Position numbers and translations under genes: made by a program | Notes under the pieces: generated by a model | The model's database searches: none | The model's input: only the letters and a program-made list of their open reading frames with translations | What the model was told of the DNA's origin: nothing | Assembly: GCA_021828105.1 (NCBI GenBank) | Contig: JAKATG010000026.1 | Span: 1-64,000, forward strand | From: Taklimakanibacter sp021828105 | Lineage (GTDB): Bacteria > Pseudomonadota > Alphaproteobacteria > Rhizobiales > Aestuariivirgaceae | DNA length: 64,000 nt | Direction: 5' to 3' | Shown: piece by piece, positions 8,450 to 16,546 of the stretch | Layout: each line of letters opens with the position of its first letter | Numbering within the stretch: the stretch's first letter is position 1

Positions 8450-9193
8450 TCACTCTCCCAGCGCCGTCTGGCTCGTCTTCTTCGCGGCATCGGTGAGCCC
8501 GCCGATGATCTGCAGATAGGCGACGAGCGCATCCATTTCGGTCAGCCTTTCCGGATTGCCGTCGAAGTCGCGCATATGCGTGGCCGGGCCATAGCGTTCA
8601 GTGACGCCGCCTGCCCAGTCGCTGTCGGGGGCGGCCTGGCCATAGGCATCCCGGCTGGCATTGGCGATCATCTCATCGCTATAGGGAACGCCGACCGCCC
8701 GCATCGCCTCAAGATGCTGGCCGAGGTCGTTCGTCTTCAGCGCGTTGCGCAACAGCCAGCGATAGGCCGGCATGACCGATTCCGGCACGACGTCGCGCGG
8801 ATTGTTGAGATGCGCGACATGCCAAGCGTCGGAATATTTCTCGCCCACCCGCGCCAGATCGGGGCCGGTGCGTTTCGAGCCCCACAGCATCGGATGGTCG
8901 TATTTGGATTCGACCGCCAGCGAATAAGGCCCGTAGCGCTCGACCTCGTCGCGCAAGGTGCGGATCATCTGCGAATGGCAGGCATAGCAGCCCTCGCGGA
9001 GGTAGATATTGCGGCCGGCGAGCTCGAGCGGGGTGTAGACCCGCATGTCGGGCGCCGCCTCGACGGTTTCCGCGATGGTGAACAAAGGCGCGATCTCGAC
9101 AAAGCCGCCGATCGAGGCGACACCGACGATGGCGAGCACGAAGCCGATGGCGCTGCGTTCGATCTTGCGATGGAATTCCGCCATGTCCGTCAC
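8450..9193 (-). CDS. ccoO: cbb3 cytochrome c oxidase subunit II (monoheme CcoO)
   Basis: A 247-residue membrane-anchored monoheme cytochrome c. It has an N-terminal span (about 13-35), then GRNIYLREGCYACHSQMIR carrying the CxxCH heme site, and the conserved GPDLARVGxKYSDAWHVAHL and NNPRDVVPESVMPAY segments with the Met ligand. It transfers electrons from CcoP to the CcoN active site. The start overlaps the ccoN stop by four bases. Confidence 0.94.
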   Translation of the reverse strand: MTDMAEFHRKIERSAIGFVLAIVGVASIGGFVEIAPLFTIAETVEAAPDMRVYTPLELAGRNIYLREGCYACHSQMIRTLRDEVERYGPYSLAVESKYDHPMLWGSKRTGPDLARVGEKYSDAWHVAHLNNPRDVVPESVMPAYRWLLRNALKTNDLGQHLEAMRAVGVPYSDEMIANASRDAYGQAAPDSDWAGGVTERYGPATHMRDFDGNPERLTEMDALVAYLQIIGGLTDAAKKTSQTALGE

Positions 9194-10845
9194 TCGCCCG
9201 GCTGGATGATGGGATCGCGGACGGCCGGCTGGTCCGTCTCGCCTGTGCCGGCGGCACGCTCCTTGCGCGCCGCGACGATCGTCATCAGCACATTATATGT
9301 CCCGACGATCGCGCCCAGGAGGAACAGCAATCCGCCGAAGGCGCGGGCGACGTAATAGGGATGCATGGCGACCAGCGAGTCGATGAAGGAATAAGCCAGC
9401 GTGCCGTTTTCCGTATAGGTCCGCCACATCAGGCCCTGGATGATGCCCGAGTTCCACATCGCGAAGACGTAGATGACGGAGCCGGCGAGCGCGAGCCAGA
9501 AATGGACTTCGACCAGGCGCGCCGAATACATGGCGTCCCGTTTCCACATCCACGGGACGAGCGCATAGATCGAGCCGAAGGTGATCATCGCCACCCATCC
9601 CAGGGCCCCCGCATGTACATGGCCGACCGTCCAGTCCGTGTAATGCGACAGCGAATTGACCGCGCGGATCGCCATGAACGAACCCTCGAATGTCGCAAGG
9701 CCGTAGAAGACGGCGGCGACCATCATGAAGCGCAAAGTGGCGTCGTCGCGCACCTTGTGCCAGGCGCCGTTGAGGGTCGCGAGCGCATTGCCGGCCGACG
9801 CCCAGGACGGCACCAGGAGGACGATGGAGAATGTCATTCCCAGCGTCTGCACCCATTGCGGCAAGGCCGTGTAGTGCAGATGGTGCGAGCCCGCCCACAT
9901 ATACATGAAGGTGATGCCCCAGAAGCTGATGATGGAGAGCCGGTAGGAGAAGATCGGCCGTCCGGCGCGCTTCGGCAGATAGTAGTACATCATGCCGAGG
10001 AAGCCCGCGGTGAGGAAGAAGGCGACGGCATTGTGGCCGTACCACCATTGCGTCATGGCATCCTGGACGCCTGAGAACAGCGAATAGCTCTTCACGCTCG
10101 CGAAGGATATCGGCACGGCCAGGTTGTTGACGATGTGAAGCATCGCCACGACCAGGATGAAGGCCATGTAGTACCAGTTGGCCACATAGATATGCGGCTC
10201 CTTGCGGCGCGCCAGCGTGCGCAGATAGATGAGGAAGTAGACGACCCAGACGATCACCAGCCAGATGTCGGCATACCATTCGGGCTCGGCATACTCCTTG
10301 GACTGGGTGATGCCCATCAGATAGCCCGAGGCGGCAACGATGCAGAAGAGGTTGTAGCCGAGGAGCACGAACCACGGGCTCAACTGATCCGGCAAGCGGG
10401 CGCGGGACGTGCGCTGCAGGACATGGAAGGAGGTGGCGATGAGGGCATTGCCGCCGAAGCCGAAGATGACGCCGCTGGTATGGACGGGCCTCAGCCTGCC
10501 GAAGCTTGCCCAGGCCGCATCGAAGGTGAGATCCGGCCAGGCGAGCAGTGCCGCCACCCAGACGCCGACAAACATGCCGGCGACCGCCCAGAGCATCGCG
10601 AGCACGATGCCCGCTTTGGTTGGGTCGTCATAATAATGCGCGTATTGCGAAGGGTCGGGTTCCGGCGCGCCGAGCTTGCGCAGCACCAGCATGGCCACGC
10701 CGAGCGCCGACGCCATGACGATGAAGCCCTGGGCCCCAAGGGCATTGTCGCGACCCGCTGCAGCCATGATGACGCCGAGCGCCGCTACAAGGAACAGCAT
10801 GACGAGCGCCGACTGCCGCTCGTCGACCGTCAGTTTCGAGATCAT
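9190..10845 (-). CDS. ccoN: cbb3 cytochrome c oxidase subunit I (CcoN)
   Basis: The 551-residue catalytic subunit of the high-affinity proton-pumping oxidase. Multi-pass, with heme and copper ligand motifs VHTSGVIFGFGGN, QWWYGHNAVAFF, SHHLHYT and DWTVGHVHAGALGW. It is the first gene of the operon ccoNOQP-small protein-DUF2189-ccoI-ccoS. Upstream lies a TTTGCG-N4-CGCAAA palindrome rather than the usual FNR/FixK box. The enzyme supports respiration at very low oxygen and is also a known NO target. Confidence 0.95.
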   Translation of the reverse strand: MISKLTVDERQSALVMLFLVAALGVIMAAAGRDNALGAQGFIVMASALGVAMLVLRKLGAPEPDPSQYAHYYDDPTKAGIVLAMLWAVAGMFVGVWVAALLAWPDLTFDAAWASFGRLRPVHTSGVIFGFGGNALIATSFHVLQRTSRARLPDQLSPWFVLLGYNLFCIVAASGYLMGITQSKEYAEPEWYADIWLVIVWVVYFLIYLRTLARRKEPHIYVANWYYMAFILVVAMLHIVNNLAVPISFASVKSYSLFSGVQDAMTQWWYGHNAVAFFLTAGFLGMMYYYLPKRAGRPIFSYRLSIISFWGITFMYMWAGSHHLHYTALPQWVQTLGMTFSIVLLVPSWASAGNALATLNGAWHKVRDDATLRFMMVAAVFYGLATFEGSFMAIRAVNSLSHYTDWTVGHVHAGALGWVAMITFGSIYALVPWMWKRDAMYSARLVEVHFWLALAGSVIYVFAMWNSGIIQGLMWRTYTENGTLAYSFIDSLVAMHPYYVARAFGGLLFLLGAIVGTYNVLMTIVAARKERAAGTGETDQPAVRDPIIQPGE

Positions 10846-10921
10846 GGGTCAACCGCTGTCAGAAAGTGAGACAATCAAAGGCCCTCCTCACTCGAATCTA
10901 AGCGAGAACGGCATCCCGTCT

Positions 10922-10935
10922 TTGCGCTGGCGCAA
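10922..10935. promoter_or_regulatory. second NnrR-like operator TTGCG-CTGG-CGCAA
   Basis: A perfect dyad, extended to TTTGCG-N4-CGCAAA (10921-10936), centred 83 bases upstream of the ccoN start. That distance suits activation from -41.5 with a short leader. The arms are identical to the dyad at 3263-3276 while the four-base centre differs, as expected of a shared operator. No TTGAT-N4-ATCAA box was found in the same gap. Confidence 0.65.
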
Positions 10936-11040
10936 ATTGTGACTGCAACTGGGTTGAGCCGACCCCGCACACCCCCGAAACTTGCCGGCTATTCAAGCAC
11001 GATATCGCTTTCGGAGCAAAAACAACCTGCGGGCTTTCCG

Positions 11041-11058
11041 CTGTCACAGAACTTTTAC
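11041..11058 (+). promoter_or_regulatory. candidate Pho box upstream of phnG
   Basis: CTGTCAC-AGAA-CTTTTAC resembles the PhoB direct-repeat consensus CTGTCAT-N4-CTGTCAT in the first unit, with a looser second unit. It ends 21 bases before the phnG ATG, so a transcript would have a very short leader. Phosphate starvation control of C-P lyase operons is well established; assignment of this exact site is inferred. Confidence 0.5.
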
Positions 11059-11079
11059 AATGGGCTGATTGATAGCCCC

Positions 11080-11547
11080 ATGGCCTCCGACGAATCCCGA
11101 CAGTCCGCAACCGAAAAAACCGCCCGGCAACAGTGGATGTCGCTCCTCGCTCAGGCCTTGCCACGGCGCCTCGACGCCCTCTTCCCGCGCGAGCGCTTTC
11201 CCCATTTCGTCTATTTGCGCAAGCCGGAAACCGGCCTGGTCATGCTGCGCGGCCGCGTCGGCGGCACCGGCAGCCCGTTCAACATGGGTGAAGCCACGGT
11301 GACACGCTGCGCCATCCGCCTCGATGACGGGACGGTCGGCCATGCTTTCGTCATGGGCCGCTCGCATGAGCATGCGCTGAGTGCGGCGATCTGCGATGCG
11401 CTCTTGCAAGGTTCGGACAGCGACCTTCCGCAGACCGTGATTGCGCCGCTGGCGCAAGAGCGCACCCGCCGCGAGCGTGACCTCGCTCTCAAGAATGCGG
11501 CGACAAAGGTCGATTTCTTCACCATGGTGAGAGGCGAGGATGATTGA
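11080..11547 (+). CDS. phnG: C-P lyase subunit PhnG
   Basis: A 155-residue subunit of the PhnGHIJ core complex, which with PhnI forms alpha-D-ribose 1-methylphosphonate 5-triphosphate from ATP and phosphonate. Recognisable by RQQWMSLLAQALPRRLDAL and LVMLRGRVGGTGSPFNMGEATVTRCA. I took ATG 11080; the frame is open further upstream but has no family-like sequence there. The start codon borders a GGGCT/AGCCC hairpin (11062-11078). First gene of a 13-gene operon; the stop overlaps phnH by eight bases. Confidence 0.93.
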   Translation: MASDESRQSATEKTARQQWMSLLAQALPRRLDALFPRERFPHFVYLRKPETGLVMLRGRVGGTGSPFNMGEATVTRCAIRLDDGTVGHAFVMGRSHEHALSAAICDALLQGSDSDLPQTVIAPLAQERTRRERDLALKNAATKVDFFTMVRGEDD

Positions 11548-12139
11548 GGCCGTCAGCGGCTTTGCCGACCAGGCGCTGGACAGCGCCCGCGCCTTCCGGC
11601 TCATGCTCGACGCCATGGCGCGTCCGGGCCTGATCGTGCCGATGCAAGCAGGGCTCGACGCGCCGTCGCCCTTGTTGCCGACCGCGGCGACGATCTGCCT
11701 GACGCTCTGCGACTACGATACGCCGCTCTGGCTCGACGAGGCATATCGCACGCCTCAAGTGCTCGACTATCTGCGCTTCCACAGCGGCGCGCCCATCGTT
11801 GAGGAAATTTCCGCGGCGAGCTTCCTCTTATGCAGCGAAGCTACTGCCGCCTTGGCGCTCGCCTCGGCCAATCGCGGCACGGCCGAATATCCCGATATAT
11901 CGGCGACGCTGATCGTCCAGCTTGCCTCTTTCACATCGGATGAGCGTCTCATCCTCAATGGTCCGGGCATCGACGGCATGCGGGAATTCGGAGCTTTGGG
12001 CCTCGAACAGGGCTTCTGGGATCTGATGGAAGACAATCACGCGCTTTTCCCGCTGGGCTCAGACGTGTTCTTCGCCACCTCGCGCGAGATCGCCGCTTTG
12101 CCCCGGTCGACACGTATAAGAAGAGAGGGCCAGGACTGA
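11540..12139 (+). CDS. phnH: C-P lyase subunit PhnH
   Basis: A 199-residue PhnH, needed for phosphonate use in vivo and part of the core complex. Typical segments are FRLMLDAMARPGLIVPM near the N-terminus and LNGPGIDGM with FPLGSDVFFA near the C-terminus. The start overlaps phnG and the stop overlaps phnI as TGATG, indicating coupled translation. Confidence 0.93.
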   Translation: MIEAVSGFADQALDSARAFRLMLDAMARPGLIVPMQAGLDAPSPLLPTAATICLTLCDYDTPLWLDEAYRTPQVLDYLRFHSGAPIVEEISAASFLLCSEATAALALASANRGTAEYPDISATLIVQLASFTSDERLILNGPGIDGMREFGALGLEQGFWDLMEDNHALFPLGSDVFFATSREIAALPRSTRIRREGQD

Positions 12140-13224
12140 TGTATGTCGCGGTCAAAGGCGGCGAGAAGGCGATCGATGCCGCGCACCGGCAGCTCGCGGA
12201 AGAACGCCGCGGCGATCCGAACATTCCGGAACTGACACCGGAGCAGATCGGCGCGCAGCTCTCCCTCGCCGTCGACCGGGTGATGACCGAAGGCTCGCTC
12301 TATGACCGCGAGATGGCGGCGCTTGCGATCCGGCAGGCGCGCGGCGATCTCATCGAGGCGATCTTCCTCATCCGCGCCTCGCGCACCACCTTGCCGCGCT
12401 TCGGCTACTCAACCCCCATCGAAACCTCGAAGATGCTGGTGCGCCGGCGCATCTCGGCCGCCTTCAAGGACATGCCGGGCGGCCAGATTTTGGGGCCGAC
12501 CTTCGACTATACCCATCGCCTGCTCGACTTCGCGCCGGGCGATGACATCGCGGCCGCACCCACCGACACCGGACCGGCCGATATCGACCGCAGCATGCCG
12601 AGAGTGCTCGATCTCATTGGCGCCGAGGGCCTGATCGAGCCTGCTTCCGAAGCCCAGAGCGATCCCGCCGATCTCACCCGCGAGCCGCTCTCCTTCCCGG
12701 TGGGGCGCGACCTGCGCCTGCAGAGCCTGGCGCGCGGCGATGAAGGCTTCCTCTTAGGCCTCGGCTATTCGACCCAGCGCGGCTATGGCCGCACCCATCC
12801 TTTCGCCGGCGAGATCCGCTATGGCGAGGTTCGCGTGAGTTTTGCGCCCGAAGAGCTCGGCTTCGAGATCGAGATCGGCCAGATCGACATGACCGAATGC
12901 GAGATGATCAACCAGTTCAAGGGTTCGGGCAGCGTGCCGCCGCAATTCACCCGGGGCTACGGCATGAGCTTCGGCCAATGCGAGCGCAAGGCCATGGCCA
13001 TGGCGCTGGTCGACCGCGCTTTGCGCGCGGGCGAATTGGACGAGGAGCAGACGGCGCCGGCGCAGGATGAGGAATTCGTCCTCTCCCATGCCGACAATGT
13101 GCAGGCGACGGGCTTCGTCGAGCATCTGAAGCTGCCGCATTATGTCGACTTCCAGGCCGAGCTCGAATTGCTCAGGCGTCTGAGGCGCAAGGCCCTCGGC
13201 CTCGAGCAGGAGGCGGCGGAATGA
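12139..13224 (+). CDS. phnI: C-P lyase subunit PhnI
   Basis: A 361-residue nucleosidase-type subunit that, with PhnGHL, swaps adenine of ATP for phosphonate at the ribose C1. The N-terminus MYVAVKGGEKAIDAAH is a family signature; ARGDLIEAIFLIRASRTTLPRFG and FTRGYGMSFGQCERKAMAMA are also diagnostic. Length matches the family (about 355-370). Overlaps phnH by one base and phnJ by four. Confidence 0.95.
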   Translation: MYVAVKGGEKAIDAAHRQLAEERRGDPNIPELTPEQIGAQLSLAVDRVMTEGSLYDREMAALAIRQARGDLIEAIFLIRASRTTLPRFGYSTPIETSKMLVRRRISAAFKDMPGGQILGPTFDYTHRLLDFAPGDDIAAAPTDTGPADIDRSMPRVLDLIGAEGLIEPASEAQSDPADLTREPLSFPVGRDLRLQSLARGDEGFLLGLGYSTQRGYGRTHPFAGEIRYGEVRVSFAPEELGFEIEIGQIDMTECEMINQFKGSGSVPPQFTRGYGMSFGQCERKAMAMALVDRALRAGELDEEQTAPAQDEEFVLSHADNVQATGFVEHLKLPHYVDFQAELELLRRLRRKALGLEQEAAE

Positions 13225-14060
13225 CGACAGGCTACAATTTCGCTTATCTCAACGAGCAGACCAAGCGGATGATCCGCCGTGCGCTTCTGAAGGCCGTGGC
13301 CATTCCGGGCTACCAGGTGCCTTTCGCCAGCCGCGAGATGCCCATGCCCTATGGCTGGGGAACGGGCGGCGTCCAGGTGACGGCCTCGATCCTCACCCCT
13401 GAGGACACGCTCAAGGTCATCGACCAGGGCGCCGACGACACCACCAATGCGGTGAGCATCCGCAAATTCTTCGTGCGCACCGCGGGCGTCGCCACGACCG
13501 AGGAGACCGCGAAAGCCTCGATCATCCAGACAAGACACCGGGTTCCGGAGACGACGCTCAACGAGAACCAGATCCTCGTCTATCAGGTGCCGATCCCCGA
13601 GCCCTTGCGTTTCCTCGAGCCGCGCGAGACCGAGACCCGCAAGATGCATGCGCTCGAGGAATATGGCATCATGCATGTGAAGCTCTATGAGGACATCGCG
13701 CGCCACGGCCATATCGCCACTTCCTATGCCTATCCGGCCAAGGTGAACGGGCGCTATGTCTTCGATCCCTCGCCGATCCCCAAATTCGACAATCCGAAGC
13801 TCGACAATTGCGCTGCCTTGCAGCTCTTCGGCGCCGGCCGCGAGAAGCGCATCTATGCGCTGCCGCCTTACACGCAGGTAAAGAGCCTCGATTTCGAGGA
13901 TCATCCCTTCAGCGTGCAGAAATGGGACGAGCCTTGCGCCCTGTGCGGCTCGCGCGACACCTATCTCGACGAGATCATCCTCGACGACAAGGGCAAGCGC
14001 ATGTTCGTCTGCTCCGATACCGATCATTGCCGCCAGGCCCGCGGCGAGGAAGCCGCATGA
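13221..14060 (+). CDS. phnJ: carbon-phosphorus lyase PhnJ (radical SAM)
   Basis: The 279-residue enzyme that breaks the C-P bond, using a [4Fe-4S] cluster and S-adenosylmethionine. The four C-terminal cysteines expected for the cluster are present in CALC, MFVC and DHC. The start MTTGYNFAYLNEQTKRMIRR and the GWGTGGVQVTAS segment are highly typical. Overlaps phnI and phnK by ATGA junctions. Confidence 0.96.
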   Translation: MTTGYNFAYLNEQTKRMIRRALLKAVAIPGYQVPFASREMPMPYGWGTGGVQVTASILTPEDTLKVIDQGADDTTNAVSIRKFFVRTAGVATTEETAKASIIQTRHRVPETTLNENQILVYQVPIPEPLRFLEPRETETRKMHALEEYGIMHVKLYEDIARHGHIATSYAYPAKVNGRYVFDPSPIPKFDNPKLDNCAALQLFGAGREKRIYALPPYTQVKSLDFEDHPFSVQKWDEPCALCGSRDTYLDEIILDDKGKRMFVCSDTDHCRQARGEEAA

Positions 14061-14830
14061 CCGGGCCTCTGCTCGCCGCCGACAATATCAGCAAGTTCTA
14101 TGACGGGCGTGTCGCCTGCGACAAGGTGAGCTTCGAGCTCTGGCCGGGCGAGGTTCTGGCGGTGGTGGGCGAATCGGGCTCCGGCAAGACGACCTTGCTC
14201 AAATGCCTCTCGATGCAGATCGCTTTGTCGTCGGGACGCGTGCTCTATGCGCTCCGCGACGGCCGGATGGCATCGCTGGCCGATCTGAGCGAGGCCGAGC
14301 GCCGCTTCCTGATGCGCACCGATTGGGGCTTTGTCCATCAGGATCCGCGCGAGGGCCTGCGCATGGGCGTCTCGGCCGGCGCCAATGTCGGCGAGCGCCT
14401 GATGGCGGTGGGCGAGCGCCATTATGGCCGCATCCGCGGCACCGCCCTCGACTGGCTCGACCGGGTGGAGATCGCGGCCGACCGCATCGACGACAGCCCA
14501 CGCCATTATTCGGGCGGCATGCGCCAGCGTCTGCAGATCGCCCGCAACCTGGTGACCGCCCCGCGCCTCGTCTTCATGGACGAGCCGACCGGCGGGCTCG
14601 ACGTCTCGGTCCAGGCGCGCCTGCTCGATCTCTTGCGCGGCCTGGTGAGGAGCCTCGGCCTTTCCGTCATCATCGTGACGCATGATCTCGCGGTGGCGCG
14701 CCTGCTTTCGACCCGCATCCTGGTCATGCAGCAGGGCAAGGTTATCGAGACCGGCCTCACCGACCAGGTCCTCGAGGATCCGCAGGCGCCCTATACCCAG
14801 CTTCTCGTGTCTTCCGTCCTGCAGGTGTGA
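14057..14830 (+). CDS. phnK: C-P lyase ABC-type ATPase PhnK
   Basis: A 257-residue ABC-type ATPase that binds the PhnGHIJ core rather than acting in transport. Walker A GESGSGKTT, signature YSGGMRQRLQIAR and Walker B LVFMDEPT are intact. I placed the start at ATG 14057, which overlaps the phnJ stop; the frame is open upstream inside phnJ. Ends four bases before phnL. Confidence 0.92.
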   Translation: MTGPLLAADNISKFYDGRVACDKVSFELWPGEVLAVVGESGSGKTTLLKCLSMQIALSSGRVLYALRDGRMASLADLSEAERRFLMRTDWGFVHQDPREGLRMGVSAGANVGERLMAVGERHYGRIRGTALDWLDRVEIAADRIDDSPRHYSGGMRQRLQIARNLVTAPRLVFMDEPTGGLDVSVQARLLDLLRGLVRSLGLSVIIVTHDLAVARLLSTRILVMQQGKVIETGLTDQVLEDPQAPYTQLLVSSVLQV

Positions 14831-14834
14831 TGAG

Positions 14835-15536
14835 ATGAGCCTCGTCCTCAAGATCAGCCATCTCGCCAAGCAGTTCCGCCTGCATCTGCAGGGCGGCGCG
14901 CGCATTCCCGTCTTCGACGACCTGGCACTCGAGCTTCAAGCGGGCGAAGCGCTCGCCGTCACCGGCCCTTCTGGCAAGGGCAAGAGCTCTCTGCTCAAGC
15001 TGATCTACGGCACCTACAAGGCAGGTGAGGGCGAGATCCTCGTCCGCCACGAGAACGACTGGCTCGATCTCGCGCGCGCCGAGCCGCGCCAGGTCCTCGC
15101 CGTCCGCCGCCGGACCATCGGCTATGTCACCCAGTTCCTGCGCGTCATCCCGCGCATCCCGGCGCTCGATATCGTCGCCGAGCCCTTGCTCGAGCGCGGT
15201 GTCGCGGCGGAAGAAGCGCGTGGCCGCGCCGCGAGCCTCCTCGAGCGGCTCAACATCCCCGAGCGCCTGTGGTCCTTGTCGCCCATGACCTTCTCCGGCG
15301 GCGAGCAGCAGCGCGTCAACATCGCCCGCGGTTTCGCCGCCCCCTATCCGATCCTGCTGCTCGACGAGCCGACCGCCTCGCTCGACCAGGAGAACAAGGC
15401 CCGCGTCCTCGCCATGATCAGCGAGGCGCGCGCCCAAGGCAGCGCCATCATCGGGATTTTCCACGACGCCGTAGACCGAAAAGCCGTGTGCACACGGGAG
15501 TTTGATCTCGACCATCTGAAAAGCGAGGCGGCTTAG
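14835..15536 (+). CDS. phnL: C-P lyase ABC-type ATPase PhnL
   Basis: A 233-residue ABC-type ATPase, the second of the C-P lyase pair. It shows Walker A GPSGKGKSS, the segment AVRRRTIGYVTQFLRVIPRI, signature FSGGEQQRVNIARG and Walker B ILLLDEPTASLD. The start was set to ATG 14835, just after the phnK stop, giving the usual length. A non-coding gap of about 77 bases separates it from phnC. Confidence 0.92.
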   Translation: MSLVLKISHLAKQFRLHLQGGARIPVFDDLALELQAGEALAVTGPSGKGKSSLLKLIYGTYKAGEGEILVRHENDWLDLARAEPRQVLAVRRRTIGYVTQFLRVIPRIPALDIVAEPLLERGVAAEEARGRAASLLERLNIPERLWSLSPMTFSGGEQQRVNIARGFAAPYPILLLDEPTASLDQENKARVLAMISEARAQGSAIIGIFHDAVDRKAVCTREFDLDHLKSEAA

Positions 15537-15580
15537 TCTCATTGACATAAAGCGTTCAGAAGACTGTCATGAAAGCCCGT

Positions 15581-15609
15581 TACCCCTTCTTGAAAGAGCA
15601 AAAGGGGTA
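15581..15609 (+). promoter_or_regulatory. hairpin covering the phnC ribosome binding site
   Basis: TACCCCTT (15581-15588) pairs perfectly with AAGGGGTA (15602-15609) around a 13-base loop. The 3' arm contains the AAGGGG ribosome binding site of phnC, whose TTG start lies five bases further. A half Pho-box-like CTGTCAT lies just upstream (15564-15570). The hairpin could damp phnC translation; this is inferred. Confidence 0.4.
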
Positions 15610-15613
15610 GACG

Positions 15614-16453
15614 TTGAACGCGATCCTGATCGAGCGGCTGAGCAAGACGTTCAGCAGCGGCAAGCGTGGATTGGACGACATATCGCTCACCATTGCCAAG
15701 GGCGAGATGGTGGCCCTGATCGGCGCTTCGGGCTCCGGCAAATCGACCCTCATCCGTCATGTTGCGGGCCTCGTCGCCGCCGACAAAGCCCAGGGCAGCA
15801 CTGTCAAGGTCCATGACCGCGCCGTGCAGGACCAAGGCCGCATCGCCCACAATGTCCGCGACATCCGCCGTGAGATCGGCGTCATCTTCCAGCAGTTCAA
15901 CCTGGTCGGCCGCATGTCGGTCCTGACCAATGTGCTGACCGGCGTCCTGGGCAAGATCCCGGCCTGGCGCGGCACGCTCGGCGCCTTTCCGCTCGCCGAG
16001 CAGCAGGCGGCCATGGCCGCCTTGACGCGCGTCGGCATTGCCGAGACGGCGCGCCAGCGTGCTTCGACGCTGTCGGGCGGCCAGCAGCAGCGCGCGGCCA
16101 TCGCCCGCGCCTTGGTGCAAGGGGCGCGTATCCTTCTCGCCGACGAGCCCATCGCCTCGCTGGATCCCGCTTCCGCCCGCCGGGTCATGGAGACGCTCGA
16201 GACCATCAACAAGCAGGACGGCATCACCGTCGTCGTGGCGCTGCATCAAGTCGAATATGCCCGCCGCTTCTGTCCGCGCACTATTGCCATGCAAGCGGGC
16301 CAGGTGGTCTTCGACGGGCCGAGCACGCAGCTCTCCAATGAGCGGCTTCGCCAGATTTACGGATCGGCCAGCGAAGAGCTGATCCTTCCCGATGCGGGCG
16401 AGGTCCGCCGGCCCGTTCCTTCCCTCGAAGGGCTCGCCGCGGCCGCCGCATAG
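15614..16453 (+). CDS. phnC: phosphonate ABC transporter ATP-binding protein PhnC
   Basis: A 279-residue ATPase of the PhnCDE importer. It carries Walker A GASGSGKSTLIRHVAG, the PhnC-typical FQQFNLVGRMSVLTNVL segment, signature LSGGQQQRAAIARAL and Walker B ILLADEPIASLD. The start is TTG (TTGAACGCG) after a good AAGGGG ribosome binding site that is folded into a hairpin. The stop codon abuts a dispersed palindromic repeat. Confidence 0.94.
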   Translation: MNAILIERLSKTFSSGKRGLDDISLTIAKGEMVALIGASGSGKSTLIRHVAGLVAADKAQGSTVKVHDRAVQDQGRIAHNVRDIRREIGVIFQQFNLVGRMSVLTNVLTGVLGKIPAWRGTLGAFPLAEQQAAMAALTRVGIAETARQRASTLSGGQQQRAAIARALVQGARILLADEPIASLDPASARRVMETLETINKQDGITVVVALHQVEYARRFCPRTIAMQAGQVVFDGPSTQLSNERLRQIYGSASEELILPDAGEVRRPVPSLEGLAAAAA

Positions 16454-16500
16454 CGCATTGGACCGAAAAGTGTGCTCGGTTTTCGGATAATCCAATGCGC
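16453..16500. repeat. dispersed palindrome, copy 1 (phnC-phnD gap)
   Basis: Outer arms GCGCATTGGA / TCCAATGCGC and inner arms CCGAAAA / TTTTCGG form one long imperfect stem with a bulged ATAA. A second copy lies at 32185-32233, where the outer arms changed to GAGCATCGGA / TCCGATGCTC with pairing kept. Repeats of this kind are common between genes in rhizobial-order genomes. Confidence 0.8.
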
Positions 16501-16546
16501 AACAAGAGATAGTTTGCGTCAAACGTTTCGTTCCAGGAGAAGTCAG

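Noticed and set aside
10846..11040. Classical FNR/FixK anaerobox before ccoN
   Set aside because: No TTGAT-N4-ATCAA sequence is present; only the TTGCG-N4-CGCAA dyad is found.
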